Position numbers and translations under genes: made by a program. Under the pieces are notes generated by a model that saw only the letters and a program-made list of their open reading frames with translations, ran no database searches and was not told where the DNA came from. A DNA stretch of 64,000 bases from Thermoplasmata archaeon. GTDB taxonomy: Archaea > Thermoplasmatota > E2 > DHVEG-1. Position 1 is the stretch's first letter. The number at the start of each line of letters is the position of its first letter. This document shows positions 1 through 9,226 of the stretch, in pieces. The DNA lies in NCBI GenBank assembly GCA_014894395.1, contig JADBLO010000059.1:1-64000 (forward strand), written 5' to 3'.

Positions 1-144
1 CGTCTGATAAATGCTTCTCCTGTTGGGACGGGAGAACAATTGTTAGACAGCCTCATTTTATTAAAAAGAATTCCCGTCAATGACATACATTCATTTATTA
101 ACCTTGACGGATGTAATAAAATATATTATTTTAGAAACATTTAA
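1..144 (+). CDS. Possible 3' end of a gene cut by the window start
   Basis: Frame 1 is open from the first base for 47 codons and ends in TAA. The peptide (for example SLILLKRIPVNDIHS) has unremarkable composition and no recognised motif. Frame 3 is open for a similar short distance, so coding is not established. The TATA-like box of the next gene overlaps the stop codon. This may be non-coding. Confidence 0.25.
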   Translation, partial: RLINASPVGTGEQLLDSLILLKRIPVNDIHSFINLDGCNKIYYFRNI

Positions 145-147
145 ATG
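140..147 (+). promoter_or_regulatory. TATA box TTTAAATG with downstream Shine-Dalgarno
   Basis: GAAACATTTAAATG is an archaeal TATA-type box. A GGGGAAGG ribosome-binding sequence lies about 30 bases further on, just before the ATG of the next gene. The same TTTAAATG form recurs elsewhere in the window, for example before the 70-residue membrane protein near 59.2 kb. Confidence 0.5.
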
Positions 148-188
148 ACTATTAGCTATTCCATAAGTTATTTGGGGAAGGAAAATAT

Positions 189-1082
189 ATGAAACAAAAT
201 GAGGAATTAGGAAATAAAGGAAATTTTAAAGGGCGGTTTGTTTGGAGGCTAGCGACGATCGTCGTTGTTTTTGTCATGATTGGTAGTGGTTCAGTATGGT
301 ATCTCTCAATAGATAAATCAAATCCAGAGATTACGACAAGTAATAGAAATATCATCGCTCTTGAAGCACCGCTTTTATTACCCCTAGGGGAAAATGGGAC
401 GAGAAGCTCATTTCTCGATCAAGAAGCAGGGATATCTGCATATACAAACGTGGGAACGACAATAAATTTGACTTTGGCAAGGAATGCTTTTCGGACTATA
501 GAAAATGAATCAACAGACTATATAATCGGATCTGTGCCACTGCCAGATTATTCTGAATCAGAAGATGTCCATTGCTATGTTCACCAGGATGGCTGGATTG
601 TCTCATATTACCTAAAGACAGAACCGATAGGAAAAATATTCGACGGGGTCGACTATACAACAGATGGACAAATTACAGATACGAAACTAAATGACGGTAT
701 CGATGCAGTATGTGAGGCTGCAGCTGTAGTTCCTGGAAATATTAATTATTTTGATTTCGAATGGCCAAATGCCCAAAAAATGATGATAGTTGGTGATGCG
801 ATATGGGGTTATCCAGGAGGCCCAAACACATTTAATCTCACATTACCTACGGATTTTACCTTTTACGAACGTTCATTTTGTCATTATAGTGTAAACTCTT
901 GCAGCTATTCACAACTTTATATTAACCAACAACAAATCAGTTATGTATACCATTCGTTTAATTATGGTTCACTCTCATCATCGCAGCTTCCATCAGGCCC
1001 AACTAATATCATAAAATTAACCTCGAATTGTGGAAGCAGCCAGCAGACATCCGCGATGATCTTACTTCTCTATAAAGAATGA
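189..1082 (+). CDS. Membrane-anchored extracellular protein of unknown family
   Basis: I do not recognise this family. The 297-residue protein has a short basic N-terminus and one hydrophobic segment at about residues 19-39 (RLATIVVVFVMIGSG). That suggests a signal anchor, with the rest outside the cell. The exterior part is rich in Asn, Thr and aromatic residues, contains several N-glycosylation sequons, and has a distinctive stretch DVHCYVHQDGWIVSYYLK near residue 125. Several cysteines near the C-terminus could form disulfides. GGGGAAGG sits 7 bases before the ATG. It is followed after 46 bases by another secreted protein, so it probably belongs to a cell-surface cluster. Confidence 0.8.
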   Translation: MKQNEELGNKGNFKGRFVWRLATIVVVFVMIGSGSVWYLSIDKSNPEITTSNRNIIALEAPLLLPLGENGTRSSFLDQEAGISAYTNVGTTINLTLARNAFRTIENESTDYIIGSVPLPDYSESEDVHCYVHQDGWIVSYYLKTEPIGKIFDGVDYTTDGQITDTKLNDGIDAVCEAAAVVPGNINYFDFEWPNAQKMMIVGDAIWGYPGGPNTFNLTLPTDFTFYERSFCHYSVNSCSYSQLYINQQQISYVYHSFNYGSLSSSQLPSGPTNIIKLTSNCGSSQQTSAMILLLYKE

Positions 1083-1128
1083 TAAACTAATGAGTGACCA
1101 CAAGCGAAATAGAAAGACAAGGTGAAGC

Positions 1129-4100
1129 ATGAAGAGAGTCTTGGTTCCAATTATCGCTTTTCTTCTCATGAGTAGTCAATTGGTTTTTGTTGTTCATGCA
1201 TCCCAGATCATTATACAAAATGCGGATACTCAATGGACTACTGTGACCACTTCAAATTCGGACATGAAAAATTCAACCACAATTGTAAAATCTCGGATTA
1301 TCGCTGAATATGCAGAAACACTATATAGATATTCCTTAAGTCATTCAGTTAATCTTGATATCCTTGCCGCGTTAGTGAGTAATCGAATAATTGTTGAATA
1401 TGCAAATACATTAAAACATTATCCACTCATTCATTCTTCAATTCTCAATTTACTCATTAGTGGGGTACCACCACGTATCATTATGGAATATGCAGAAACT
1501 GCCAAAACCTTTGATTTGTCCCCTTTTAATCAAAGTCAAAATCAACCACCATATGTACCAATGAATCTCAAACAACTTACAATTCAAGGAACAGAAATAC
1601 CTGTTGGTGGCATTGTTACGAATAGAACCATTTACGTCAGAGGAACGGCCAACGATACCAATACTGACAAGGTGCGTCTTCAGATAGAATTACGGCGACT
1701 CACCGAAAACAATGGAACATTCCTAAATAAATATACACAGCAAAGCACGTTAGTGGATAGCGGAAGTCAAATTAATATTACTATTAGTGGTCTTGTTAAG
1801 GGAGACTATCACTGGCAGGCAAGAACAGTGGATCAATATGGTCTGACATCGAATTGGACCAGCTTTGGAAACAACAATAATTCAGCTCTAGATTTCTCAG
1901 TTAACATCACATCCCCACCCGATTCAATCTTTACCTACTCCCCGACATCACCACAAATCGGAGAACAAATATTTTTCAATGCAACACAATCACTAGACCC
2001 AGATGGCGGAGAAATATCATGTTCATGGCATTTTGGTGATGGTCAAGACGGATCAGGAAAAACAACAACCCATGCCTATAACCAAATAGGACAATATAAT
2101 GTGACCCTGACAGTAACCGATAATGAACAGAAAAAAAGCAATTATACGTTAAAAATACAAGTAGTGAGTGACCAGTTACAGGATTGCGTAGAAAATTTCG
2201 TACAAGAAACAAAAAGCCAAATTACCGATATAAGCAATCATGCATTACAGTCAGCTTCTGCCGCTGATTTCTTTAATGACGAAGTGAACAACGATCAAAA
2301 AGAACTCGTAAGAGAGGTCATAGACGCATTATTATCTATTGTTTTTGATTATGGTCTAGAAACTAATACAAAAGTAGGTGCTCTCTCGATATGGGATTAT
2401 TCGAAGTACCATGATATGTTTCCAACCCTTATCGATTTGATTGACACAAAGGGATGGATCGCTGGAGATGTTTTAAAAACCATTCTACAGCAATATGCCG
2501 AAGAAGTTATTTTTGATTACATTCAAAAAAATCATAAAGATTTACTTGAGAACACACAGTATAGTTATCTTGGATCATTTAGTCATCTTTTGTCAACACA
2601 AAATATGCAAAGAAGAAATACTCTGGATGCATTAAAAAACCAGGCTTTAGCAAATCTCAGTAAATTAACTCCTCAACAAATCAATTTATTTGTAAAAGAT
2701 ATTCAAAAGAGGCATACCGGAAATCTGTTTATCGATAATCTTTACTCGACTAAATCTATTTTACCAACCACCCTACAAGCGATTAGAGAACAACTTAATC
2801 AAGATGTTTTATTAATTTTAGTTAATGAACTCGGGTTACCTGCTGCTATGGTGGTTTTATCAATGATATTTGGGCCAGGAGCATCAATACTAGAAAAATG
2901 TATAAAAGTCACCTATCTTTTAAATAAAATGCGTAATGACGCAAAAATAGCATCTATAGGGGCAAACACATTATTTGATGGATTTACCGGATGCGACCTT
3001 ATTTCTCGTAACACCTGTCAAGATCTTATAAATATTAACAAGAAATCTATTCCTTCAACAGTCACTGGAAAAATCGTTTCCATTGAAAATTTTGCAAGAG
3101 GTTGGCTACGAAAACCTGTTCACTATGACGACTATCACGGGTTTTTCCCGGTAGACGTTTATTCTGTAGTGACTATAAAAAACACTGGGAATATCACAGC
3201 AACATTTGAACTTTCAGGAGTGTACACCAAGACCTATAGTTACTTGTATGATTTACCGGTTGTGATTACAGAGAAAAAAGAGGATATTGCGCCTCATCAC
3301 ACAGAGACATTGACGATTTGGTTCAAAAGAAACGGTAGTGGCGCTAATATGGACAATCAAATAGTAAATTATTATCTCCTAGGGATAAACAAAGATAATG
3401 GAGTTTATGCTGCTGATATGACAAGTAGTAAATTTGGGACAACACGAATAGTCACCAATGGAGACATTGTACCCCCGGAAGAATTAGAAAACGCCCCTAT
3501 GTATTCATATCCAATAAAATCTGAAATAACTAAACAAGAAGATATATACAATCTTAGTATCTATCTTGAAAACCCCTTTGAATTCCCTATAGATATCAAT
3601 CTTTCGCAGCAAATCCCAGATACTCTTATCATACTCTCGTCTGAGAATGGTACTATTCTAAATAACAATATTTCTTGGAATATGACCTTAGAGCCAGAGG
3701 AACACAAGGAAATCAACAGTATATTACAACCACAAGGTTCTACCGTGCAACAGGTGAATGTCTCAGGAGCTGAACTAAACATGTATGACCGTGTTCATGA
3801 TTATTGGATTGATTTTCTCTCAAATAATATTTCTTTTAACACAAACATCGCACCGGTTGCATCATTTATTTATTCTCCGTATCCTTCACGAATAAACCAA
3901 GAAGTCACCTTTAATGCCTCGTATTCCAGTGATGTAGATGGAACTATCTCTTCATATTCATGGGATTTCGGTGATTTAACACAGGCTTCTGGAAAAATAG
4001 TTCAGCATATGTATACTGATACTGGCACCTATGTTGTAACATTACAAGTAACAGATGATAAAGGAACCGTGAATAATTCATCAGAGATTATAACGATAAA

Positions 4101-4578
4101 AATGTTATCGCCACCTCAGCTCAATCAAGAATATCCTGGCAATAATTCCAATGGAAATGGACGTCCACCAAGTGATCTCCATTCAACAATATCTGATCCT
4201 ACGGGCGATTCTATGACTGTCTATCTCAGATGGATGAACCATACTGGAAAATGGGTAACTCTTCAGATCTACTTTGTTGTTGGAAATGGTACCTGTAATT
4301 TCATTCCTTCTGATAATAATTGGATATGGGGTAATACCACCTACTTCTGGAGCGTAAACGTCACCGATGGAACTTCTTGGACCAATAAAACCTATCATTA
4401 TACAACCAAGGGGAGCAGGTACGACGTCAACAACAATAATATGGTGAATTTCCAGGACGCTGGATTAGTCTGGACCCATCGTACCAGCCTTGTCCCTTAC
4501 GATGGACTCTATGATGTAAATGGCAACGGACTGGTGAACTTCCAGGACGCTGGACTGACATGGACTCATCGAGATTAA
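1129..4578 (+). CDS. Large secreted PKD-domain protein with C-terminal dockerin
   Basis: This 1149-residue protein begins with a signal peptide (about residues 1-25). Next come three related segments of the form RII-EYA-T between about residues 56 and 135. A first PKD domain lies at about 265-345 (SCSWHFGDGQDGSG), followed by a long mainly helical region (about 350-640) and beta-rich modules. A second PKD domain lies at about 910-990 (SYSWDFGDLTQASG). The last 55 residues contain two calcium-loop repeats, DVNNNNMVNFQDAGL and DVNGNGLVNFQDAGL, each followed by W-T-H-R. This is the layout of a type I-like dockerin. The next gene encodes a cohesin, so docking onto that partner is the obvious inference. 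No catalytic domain was recognised, and the helical middle has no family I can name. Confidence 0.88.
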   Translation: MKRVLVPIIAFLLMSSQLVFVVHASQIIIQNADTQWTTVTTSNSDMKNSTTIVKSRIIAEYAETLYRYSLSHSVNLDILAALVSNRIIVEYANTLKHYPLIHSSILNLLISGVPPRIIMEYAETAKTFDLSPFNQSQNQPPYVPMNLKQLTIQGTEIPVGGIVTNRTIYVRGTANDTNTDKVRLQIELRRLTENNGTFLNKYTQQSTLVDSGSQINITISGLVKGDYHWQARTVDQYGLTSNWTSFGNNNNSALDFSVNITSPPDSIFTYSPTSPQIGEQIFFNATQSLDPDGGEISCSWHFGDGQDGSGKTTTHAYNQIGQYNVTLTVTDNEQKKSNYTLKIQVVSDQLQDCVENFVQETKSQITDISNHALQSASAADFFNDEVNNDQKELVREVIDALLSIVFDYGLETNTKVGALSIWDYSKYHDMFPTLIDLIDTKGWIAGDVLKTILQQYAEEVIFDYIQKNHKDLLENTQYSYLGSFSHLLSTQNMQRRNTLDALKNQALANLSKLTPQQINLFVKDIQKRHTGNLFIDNLYSTKSILPTTLQAIREQLNQDVLLILVNELGLPAAMVVLSMIFGPGASILEKCIKVTYLLNKMRNDAKIASIGANTLFDGFTGCDLISRNTCQDLININKKSIPSTVTGKIVSIENFARGWLRKPVHYDDYHGFFPVDVYSVVTIKNTGNITATFELSGVYTKTYSYLYDLPVVITEKKEDIAPHHTETLTIWFKRNGSGANMDNQIVNYYLLGINKDNGVYAADMTSSKFGTTRIVTNGDIVPPEELENAPMYSYPIKSEITKQEDIYNLSIYLENPFEFPIDINLSQQIPDTLIILSSENGTILNNNISWNMTLEPEEHKEINSILQPQGSTVQQVNVSGAELNMYDRVHDYWIDFLSNNISFNTNIAPVASFIYSPYPSRINQEVTFNASYSSDVDGTISSYSWDFGDLTQASGKIVQHMYTDTGTYVVTLQVTDDKGTVNNSSEIITIKMLSPPQLNQEYPGNNSNGNGRPPSDLHSTISDPTGDSMTVYLRWMNHTGKWVTLQIYFVVGNGTCNFIPSDNNWIWGNTTYFWSVNVTDGTSWTNKTYHYTTKGSRYDVNNNNMVNFQDAGLVWTHRTSLVPYDGLYDVNGNGLVNFQDAGLTWTHRD

Positions 4579-4608
4579 AGAAAACAAAAGAATAACAGAG
4601 TGACTGAA

Positions 4609-5553
4609 ATGAGACAGCAAAACCCCCTCAAATCATATACCGTAGGAATCTTTACACTGATTCTCCTTACATCTTTTTTCCTTTCTTGTAGTAATACTGT
4701 TTTCGGAGAAGAAGTATCAGAAATCAACCTCATTCCCTCATCAAACCAAATCTTAGTCGGACAGGAATTTACTTTAACGCTCTCGATAAACCCAACCGAG
4801 GCAATCGGCGGCTGGTCACTTTCTCTTCGTTTCAACCAAGCACTCATCCAAGCAACCAACATCACCCCGGGAATCGACTGGACTGCATTCTTCAACCAAG
4901 GCGAGATCAATAACCTGAACGGAACAATTGCAGAGATACAGACCTGGAGCACAGGTCCGTATCCAACAACAACTCATACCCTCTGCTCCATTCGTTTCCA
5001 AGCAATTTACGCAGGTATCTGTCATCTTTCTATCGAGCAGGTGCAAGTCACCAACACATCATTTCAAACGATACCTGTTTCTTCTAAAAACACCACTGTC
5101 ACCATTGTAGAAACCTCAGGGGGAAATGACTCTCAAGGTTCAAATGAAGAGCCAGATGGGTATCTCACTGATACCGACCAAGACGGAATCTATGACACCT
5201 TCCATAATAATGAAACAGAGAACGATACTACAATACAAAAACATAACAATCGATATCTCATTGACAGCGACGGCGATGGTATCTGGGATTATTTATTTGA
5301 TCCACAGACGAAAGAAATGACGCAATACCATCCTACGAGCGAAGCAGAACAACAAGATAGCACTCCGCTTTTCATTTTAGGAAGTATTCTTGGCGTGATT
5401 CTTATTTTTTTCGTCATATTTTTACTGTTGACACGAAAGAAAAAAAATAAGTCAGCACCACTACCTCAATCCTTTGAAAGTGAAAAACTAGTAATGGAAA
5501 AAGCAACTCCGAAGAAATCTTCAACAAAGAACCCACGGAAACCAGTAAAATAA
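4609..5553 (+). CDS. Membrane-anchored cohesin-domain protein with calcium repeats
   Basis: After a signal peptide (about 30 residues) comes a cohesin-like beta-sandwich at about residues 33-165. It has the typical pattern VGQEFTLTLSINPTEAIGGWSLSLRF, then a G-x-I-x-N-x-N-G-T-I stretch, and ends near IPVSSKNTTVTI. Two acidic thrombospondin-3-like calcium repeats follow (DTDQDGIYDTF, DSDGDGIWDYLFD). One transmembrane helix (about 257-280) and a Lys-rich cytoplasmic tail complete it. The protein is therefore likely displayed on the cell surface. It lies 30 bases after the dockerin protein in the same direction. The ATG at 4609 was chosen over the in-frame GTG at 4600 because neither has a clear ribosome-binding site and ATG is more usual. 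Confidence 0.85.
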   Translation: MRQQNPLKSYTVGIFTLILLTSFFLSCSNTVFGEEVSEINLIPSSNQILVGQEFTLTLSINPTEAIGGWSLSLRFNQALIQATNITPGIDWTAFFNQGEINNLNGTIAEIQTWSTGPYPTTTHTLCSIRFQAIYAGICHLSIEQVQVTNTSFQTIPVSSKNTTVTIVETSGGNDSQGSNEEPDGYLTDTDQDGIYDTFHNNETENDTTIQKHNNRYLIDSDGDGIWDYLFDPQTKEMTQYHPTSEAEQQDSTPLFILGSILGVILIFFVIFLLLTRKKKNKSAPLPQSFESEKLVMEKATPKKSSTKNPRKPVK

Positions 5554-5564
5554 TATTCCCCATC

Positions 5565-5574
5565 TTTTTTTTTT
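5565..5574 (+). terminator. T-run terminator after cohesin gene
   Basis: A run of ten T residues begins 11 bases after the cohesin stop codon, between convergent genes. Archaeal RNA polymerase terminates at such runs without a required hairpin. Confidence 0.5.
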
Positions 5575-6667
5575 ACATTCGAGATTGGTGGAGATAGTCA
5601 TAGAGTGATTTCAGAATTTTAAAACGAGAAAGCAAAGTGAGAAGAAGGGGATGTTGTACCACGCCATGAGTGTAACTTTCTTGGGATGATTGTTCGGGTT
5701 GATCTGCGAAGATCGTATAGGATGACTGTTGCGAGATGATGCCCGATTCAACGATATCTCCACACTGTTCTATGAGAAGGGAGGAATCTTCCATGAGATG
5801 GATGTTTGCTACCTGGCTCTTTTGAAGGATGTTTTCTGATGCTTGTACGAAGGTAATAGTGTCATCGGAGAATGTGCACTGCGTAATCAGATTATTTGAT
5901 GACCCGGCAAGGTAGAGACCAAATCCTTGATTATTGCTAAACTCGCAGTTTGAGATGGTGTTGTTGTCATTGTTTGATTCTATGGCGTCGATGCCTGCAT
6001 GCGTGTTTTGAGTAAAGGTGCAAGAGGTAATTAGGTTGTTTGATGCATATTGGAGTTCGATGCCGTCGCAGTTTTTATAAAAGTTACAGGAGATGATGGT
6101 ATTGTTGTTACATTCCGATGTTGAGGCGCCCAGAAGGACGATTCCTTCGTCGTCGCAGCCTCTGAACTCGCATCCGGAAATCGTGTTTTCTGAGCTCCAG
6201 ATGGCTAGTCCGATAGGGGTGTCGTGGAACGTGCAGTCCTGTATGGTGGTGTTGCAGGCACTGATTTTTACGCAGGTTGTATAGAGTCCTGATCCTTGGT
6301 TGGTGATGTCTAGACCGCTCAGGGTGACTCCTTCTGCACTGATTCTGATGGCGTATCCGTTGTTTGCTGAGGTGGGGGAAAGAAGGGTTCGTGTTGTTCC
6401 TTCTCCTTTGAGGTGGAGTGGTTTGTTGATGGTGAGAATTTCTGTATAGGTTCCTGCAGGTAGTTGGATGGTTGAGTTTGGTTGTGCGGAATTGATGGCG
6501 TCTTGAATGGTGGTGGCAACGGCAGAAATGTCTATTACTATCTCGGTGTTAGGCACGGTGTTCTTTGATGTTGTTACTTCAGTGATTCCCGGAACAAAAA
6601 AGGTAATACTAAGAAATAATAGTGTCGTAAGAAGAGTGAGTAATCTCCTTGTATGCATTTTCTCCAT
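5573..6667 (-). CDS. Secreted right-handed beta-helix (NosD/CASH-type) repeat protein
   Basis: A signal peptide (about residues 6-30) precedes a parallel beta-helix at about residues 45-300. The repeats are Asn-, Cys- and Ile-rich, such as NTTIQDCTFHDTP, NTISGCEFRGCDDEG and NNLITSCTFTQNTHAG, one coil every 22-25 residues. An initial segment resembles polysaccharide-binding NosD-type proteins (TIQDAINSAQPNSTIQLPAGTY). The C-terminal 30 residues are hydrophobic then basic (HPLLLTLLSRFKILKSLY) and may help anchor the protein. No catalytic residues for a lyase or hydrolase were evident. The first ATG has GGAAGG just upstream, and a second ATG three codons later is also possible. The gene converges on the cohesin gene. 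Confidence 0.8.
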   Translation of the reverse strand: MEKMHTRRLLTLLTTLLFLSITFFVPGITEVTTSKNTVPNTEIVIDISAVATTIQDAINSAQPNSTIQLPAGTYTEILTINKPLHLKGEGTTRTLLSPTSANNGYAIRISAEGVTLSGLDITNQGSGLYTTCVKISACNTTIQDCTFHDTPIGLAIWSSENTISGCEFRGCDDEGIVLLGASTSECNNNTIISCNFYKNCDGIELQYASNNLITSCTFTQNTHAGIDAIESNNDNNTISNCEFSNNQGFGLYLAGSSNNLITQCTFSDDTITFVQASENILQKSQVANIHLMEDSSLLIEQCGDIVESGIISQQSSYTIFADQPEQSSQESYTHGVVQHPLLLTLLSRFKILKSLYDYLHQSRM

Positions 6668-7172
6668 TTCCTTCCATTCCTGCCATTCTATATCATGTTA
6701 AATAATGACTTGCTACTCTCTGTCATTAAACCTTTATAAAGCCTCTCGGGAAAAACGACAAAGCGGACATTTGCCACGGGTAAACAGAAAAGAAAAATGT
6801 TATCAAAACTAACGTTTATCGGGAAAATATTTTATTATGAATAAGTAATTATAAAAATTATCATTTCTGACAGATAACCTATTATAAAAATTTCGAAACA
6901 TTTTTAAATGTTAATTGTATTCATGATAACGTATATCAAAAGAAATAATGCATTATGAGATGTTTAAGAGAAGCGTATCACAAGGAGAGGAGGAAGGGAC
7001 GTTTTACGTTCTTCATATTATCCCCCTAATTTTTTCCCTTCCTTCTTTATTTTTATGACCTCGTAAAAAAAGTTGTTTTTCCACTCTCCGAATATGATAG
7101 TTTGGAAAAAGTTTTAAACGAATACCGGATTGCAGTCTCCGTAAAAATTATTTAGTGGAGGCAAACGTAGAT
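6668..7172. promoter_or_regulatory. 505-base divergent intergenic region with several TATA-like boxes
   Basis: No convincing gene is seen here. CTTTATAAAG (about 6731-6740) fits a promoter for the leftward beta-helix gene. GTTTTAAACG (about 7112-7121) fits the rightward thiolase gene, whose GTGGAGG ribosome-binding site is at 7155-7161. A third strong box, GAAACATTTTTAAATG (ending 6910), has no credible ORF at the expected distance. Only 24-36 codon frames follow it, then a run of T near 7030. Two copies of TTATAAAAATT are also present. Confidence 0.45.
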
Positions 7173-8351
7173 ATGAATGAAGCAGTCATTGTAGCAGCGC
7201 TCCGAACAGCGCAGGGAAAATTTGATGGTACCTTAAAAAGCTTTTCCGCTCCTCAACTCGGAGGAATCGTCATAAAAGAAGCCGTGAAAAAAACAGGGAT
7301 ACAACCAAAAGAAATCAATGAAGTCATCATGGGAAATGTGATCTCCGCTGGTCTAGGCCAGAATGTGGCACGACAGGCCGCTATCGCAGCAGGACTCCCG
7401 TATGAGATCGGTTGTTTTCATATTGACAAGGTCTGCGGATCGTCACTCAAGGCAGTGATTCTTGCTGCTCAAGCAATAAAACTCGGGGACGCAGACTGTA
7501 TCATCGCAGGAGGCATGGAGAGTATGACAAACTGCCCGTACATCCTTGACAAGGCGCGGTTCGGGTACCGCATCTTCGACGGGAAGATCATCGACTCTAT
7601 GGTTCATGATGGCCTCTGGGATGCGTACAATAATTTCCATATGGGGATGACCGGGGAAATCGTCGCAGAAAAATATAAAATAAGCAGGAAAGACTGCGAT
7701 GAGCTTGCCTACCAAAGCCATCAGAAAGCAGCAAAAGCAACGGAGACCGGGAAATTCAAAGACGAAATAGTCCCGGTGGAGATTAAACAAAAGAAAGGAG
7801 ATCCGATTATTTTTGCATACGATGAAGGCATCCGCAAGGATACCACCATGGAGAGTCTTGGTGCATTAAAACCATTCTTCAAAGAAGGAGGTGTGATTAC
7901 CGCGGGAAACGCCTCACAGATTACCGATGGCGCATCAGCAGTGGTCGTGATGAGCAAAGAGAAAGCAAAAAAAGAAAACCTCGAGATACTCGCGACCATC
8001 AAAGGATATGACACCACCGGAGTAAAACCAGAGTATGTCATGGAAGCACCGATCCCTGGACTCAGAAACCTGTTTAAAAAGATGAAACTCACGATTGACG
8101 ATATCGATCTTGTGGAGCATAACGAAGCGTTCTCCTCTGCCTCCGCAGCACTCATCAAAGAGATCGGCATCCCAACGGAGAAATTCAATGTCCATGGCGG
8201 CGCAATCGCCATTGGTCACCCAATCGGCAGCAGCGGGTCTCGTATACTCGTAACATTACTTCATTCGATGAAACACTATAAGAAACACCGCGGTCTTGCG
8301 ACCATCTGTCTAGGTGGTGGCCATGCGGTATCAATGATTGTGGAACGGTAG
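7173..8351 (+). CDS. Acetyl-CoA C-acetyltransferase (thiolase)
   Basis: Thiolases interconvert acetoacetyl-CoA or 3-ketoacyl-CoA with acetyl-CoA. The nucleophilic Cys is in [12 protein letters not shown] (about residue 88). The His motif is [14 protein letters not shown], and the C-terminal catalytic Cys is in ICLGGGHAV. That last motif is slightly altered from the usual CxGGGxG, with His replacing a small residue. From the ATG at 7173 the protein is 392 residues, normal for the family. This ATG has GGAGG 11 bases upstream, so the longer GTG-started frame of the ORF track, which begins inside that site, is not favoured. It is first of three genes for the C4 part of beta-oxidation. Confidence 0.93.
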   Translation: MNEAVIVAALRTAQGKFDGTLKSFSAPQLGGIVIKEAVKKTGIQPKEINEVIMGNVISAGLGQNVARQAAIAAGLPYEIGCFHIDKVCGSSLKAVILAAQAIKLGDADCIIAGGMESMTNCPYILDKARFGYRIFDGKIIDSMVHDGLWDAYNNFHMGMTGEIVAEKYKISRKDCDELAYQSHQKAAKATETGKFKDEIVPVEIKQKKGDPIIFAYDEGIRKDTTMESLGALKPFFKEGGVITAGNASQITDGASAVVVMSKEKAKKENLEILATIKGYDTTGVKPEYVMEAPIPGLRNLFKKMKLTIDDIDLVEHNEAFSSASAALIKEIGIPTEKFNVHGGAIAIGHPIGSSGSRILVTLLHSMKHYKKHRGLATICLGGGHAVSMIVER

Positions 8352-8362
8352 GAGAAATTCAG

Positions 8363-9220
8363 ATGACCATAAAAAAGATAGGTATTATCGGCGCGGGAAC
8401 CATGGGTCATGGGATCGCATTGGTTGCCGCAAAAGCAGGATATGAGGTTGTTCTTCATGATATAAAAGATGAGTACGTGAAGAAAGGACTTACTTCCGTT
8501 GAGAAGTTCGTGGATAAATCCGTTGAGAAAGGAAAAATGACCCCGGATGACAAAAAAAACATCCTGGGAAAAATCCATGGAACAACAAAACTAGAAGACA
8601 TGAAAGACGCTGATGTAATCATCGAGGCAATCCTGGAAGAGGTGAAGATGAAAAAAGAGGTTTTCCAGAAACTCGATGGGATCTGCAAGAAAGAAACCAT
8701 TTTTGCTTCAAACACATCCACGATCCCTATTACGGATCTCGCTTCAGCAACAAAGCGGCCGGATCAGTTCATCGGGATGCATTTCATGAACCCGGTACCG
8801 CTGATGAAACTTGTTGAGGTCATCCGTGGATTACGCACATCCCCTGAGACAGCGACCATAATCAAGCACCTTGCAGAGAAAATGGAGAAAATCCCTATAG
8901 AAGTAAACGACGGACCAGGATTCATATCAAATCGCGTGCTGTTCGCCATGATCAACGAGGCGATGTTCTGTCTGCAGGATGGAACCGGCACCGTGCAATC
9001 CATCGATAGCGTGATGAAGCTGGGGATGAATCATCCCATGGGCCCCCTGGAGCTTGCTGATCTGATAGGACTTGATGTCAGCCTCAACATCATGAACGTC
9101 CTATATGAAGGATTCAATGATTCGAAGTACCGCCCCTGCCCGCTGCTAAAAAAAATGGTGCACGCCGGGTACCTCGGACGGAAAACCGGGAAAGGATTCT
9201 ACGACTATCCCCCGAGGTGA
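8363..9220 (+). CDS. 3-hydroxybutyryl-CoA (3-hydroxyacyl-CoA) dehydrogenase
   Basis: This is an NAD(P)-dependent oxidoreductase converting 3-hydroxyacyl-CoA to 3-ketoacyl-CoA. The Rossmann nucleotide-binding motif is at the N-terminus ([13 protein letters not shown]). The catalytic His-Asn region is [17 protein letters not shown], and the C-terminal dimerisation domain contains [12 protein letters not shown]. Its 285 residues match the short stand-alone form (Hbd type), not the long fused bacterial FadB form. It starts 11 bases after the thiolase with a GGTAGGAG ribosome-binding sequence spanning the thiolase stop, so the two are almost certainly co-transcribed. Confidence 0.94.
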   Translation: MTIKKIGIIGAGTMGHGIALVAAKAGYEVVLHDIKDEYVKKGLTSVEKFVDKSVEKGKMTPDDKKNILGKIHGTTKLEDMKDADVIIEAILEEVKMKKEVFQKLDGICKKETIFASNTSTIPITDLASATKRPDQFIGMHFMNPVPLMKLVEVIRGLRTSPETATIIKHLAEKMEKIPIEVNDGPGFISNRVLFAMINEAMFCLQDGTGTVQSIDSVMKLGMNHPMGPLELADLIGLDVSLNIMNVLYEGFNDSKYRPCPLLKKMVHAGYLGRKTGKGFYDYPPR

Positions 9221-9226
9221 GAACCT

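Noticed and set aside
6948-7058. Short ORF (36 codons) after the orphan promoter box
   Set aside because: No ribosome-binding site, wrong distance from the TATA box for a leaderless start, and no recognisable composition.
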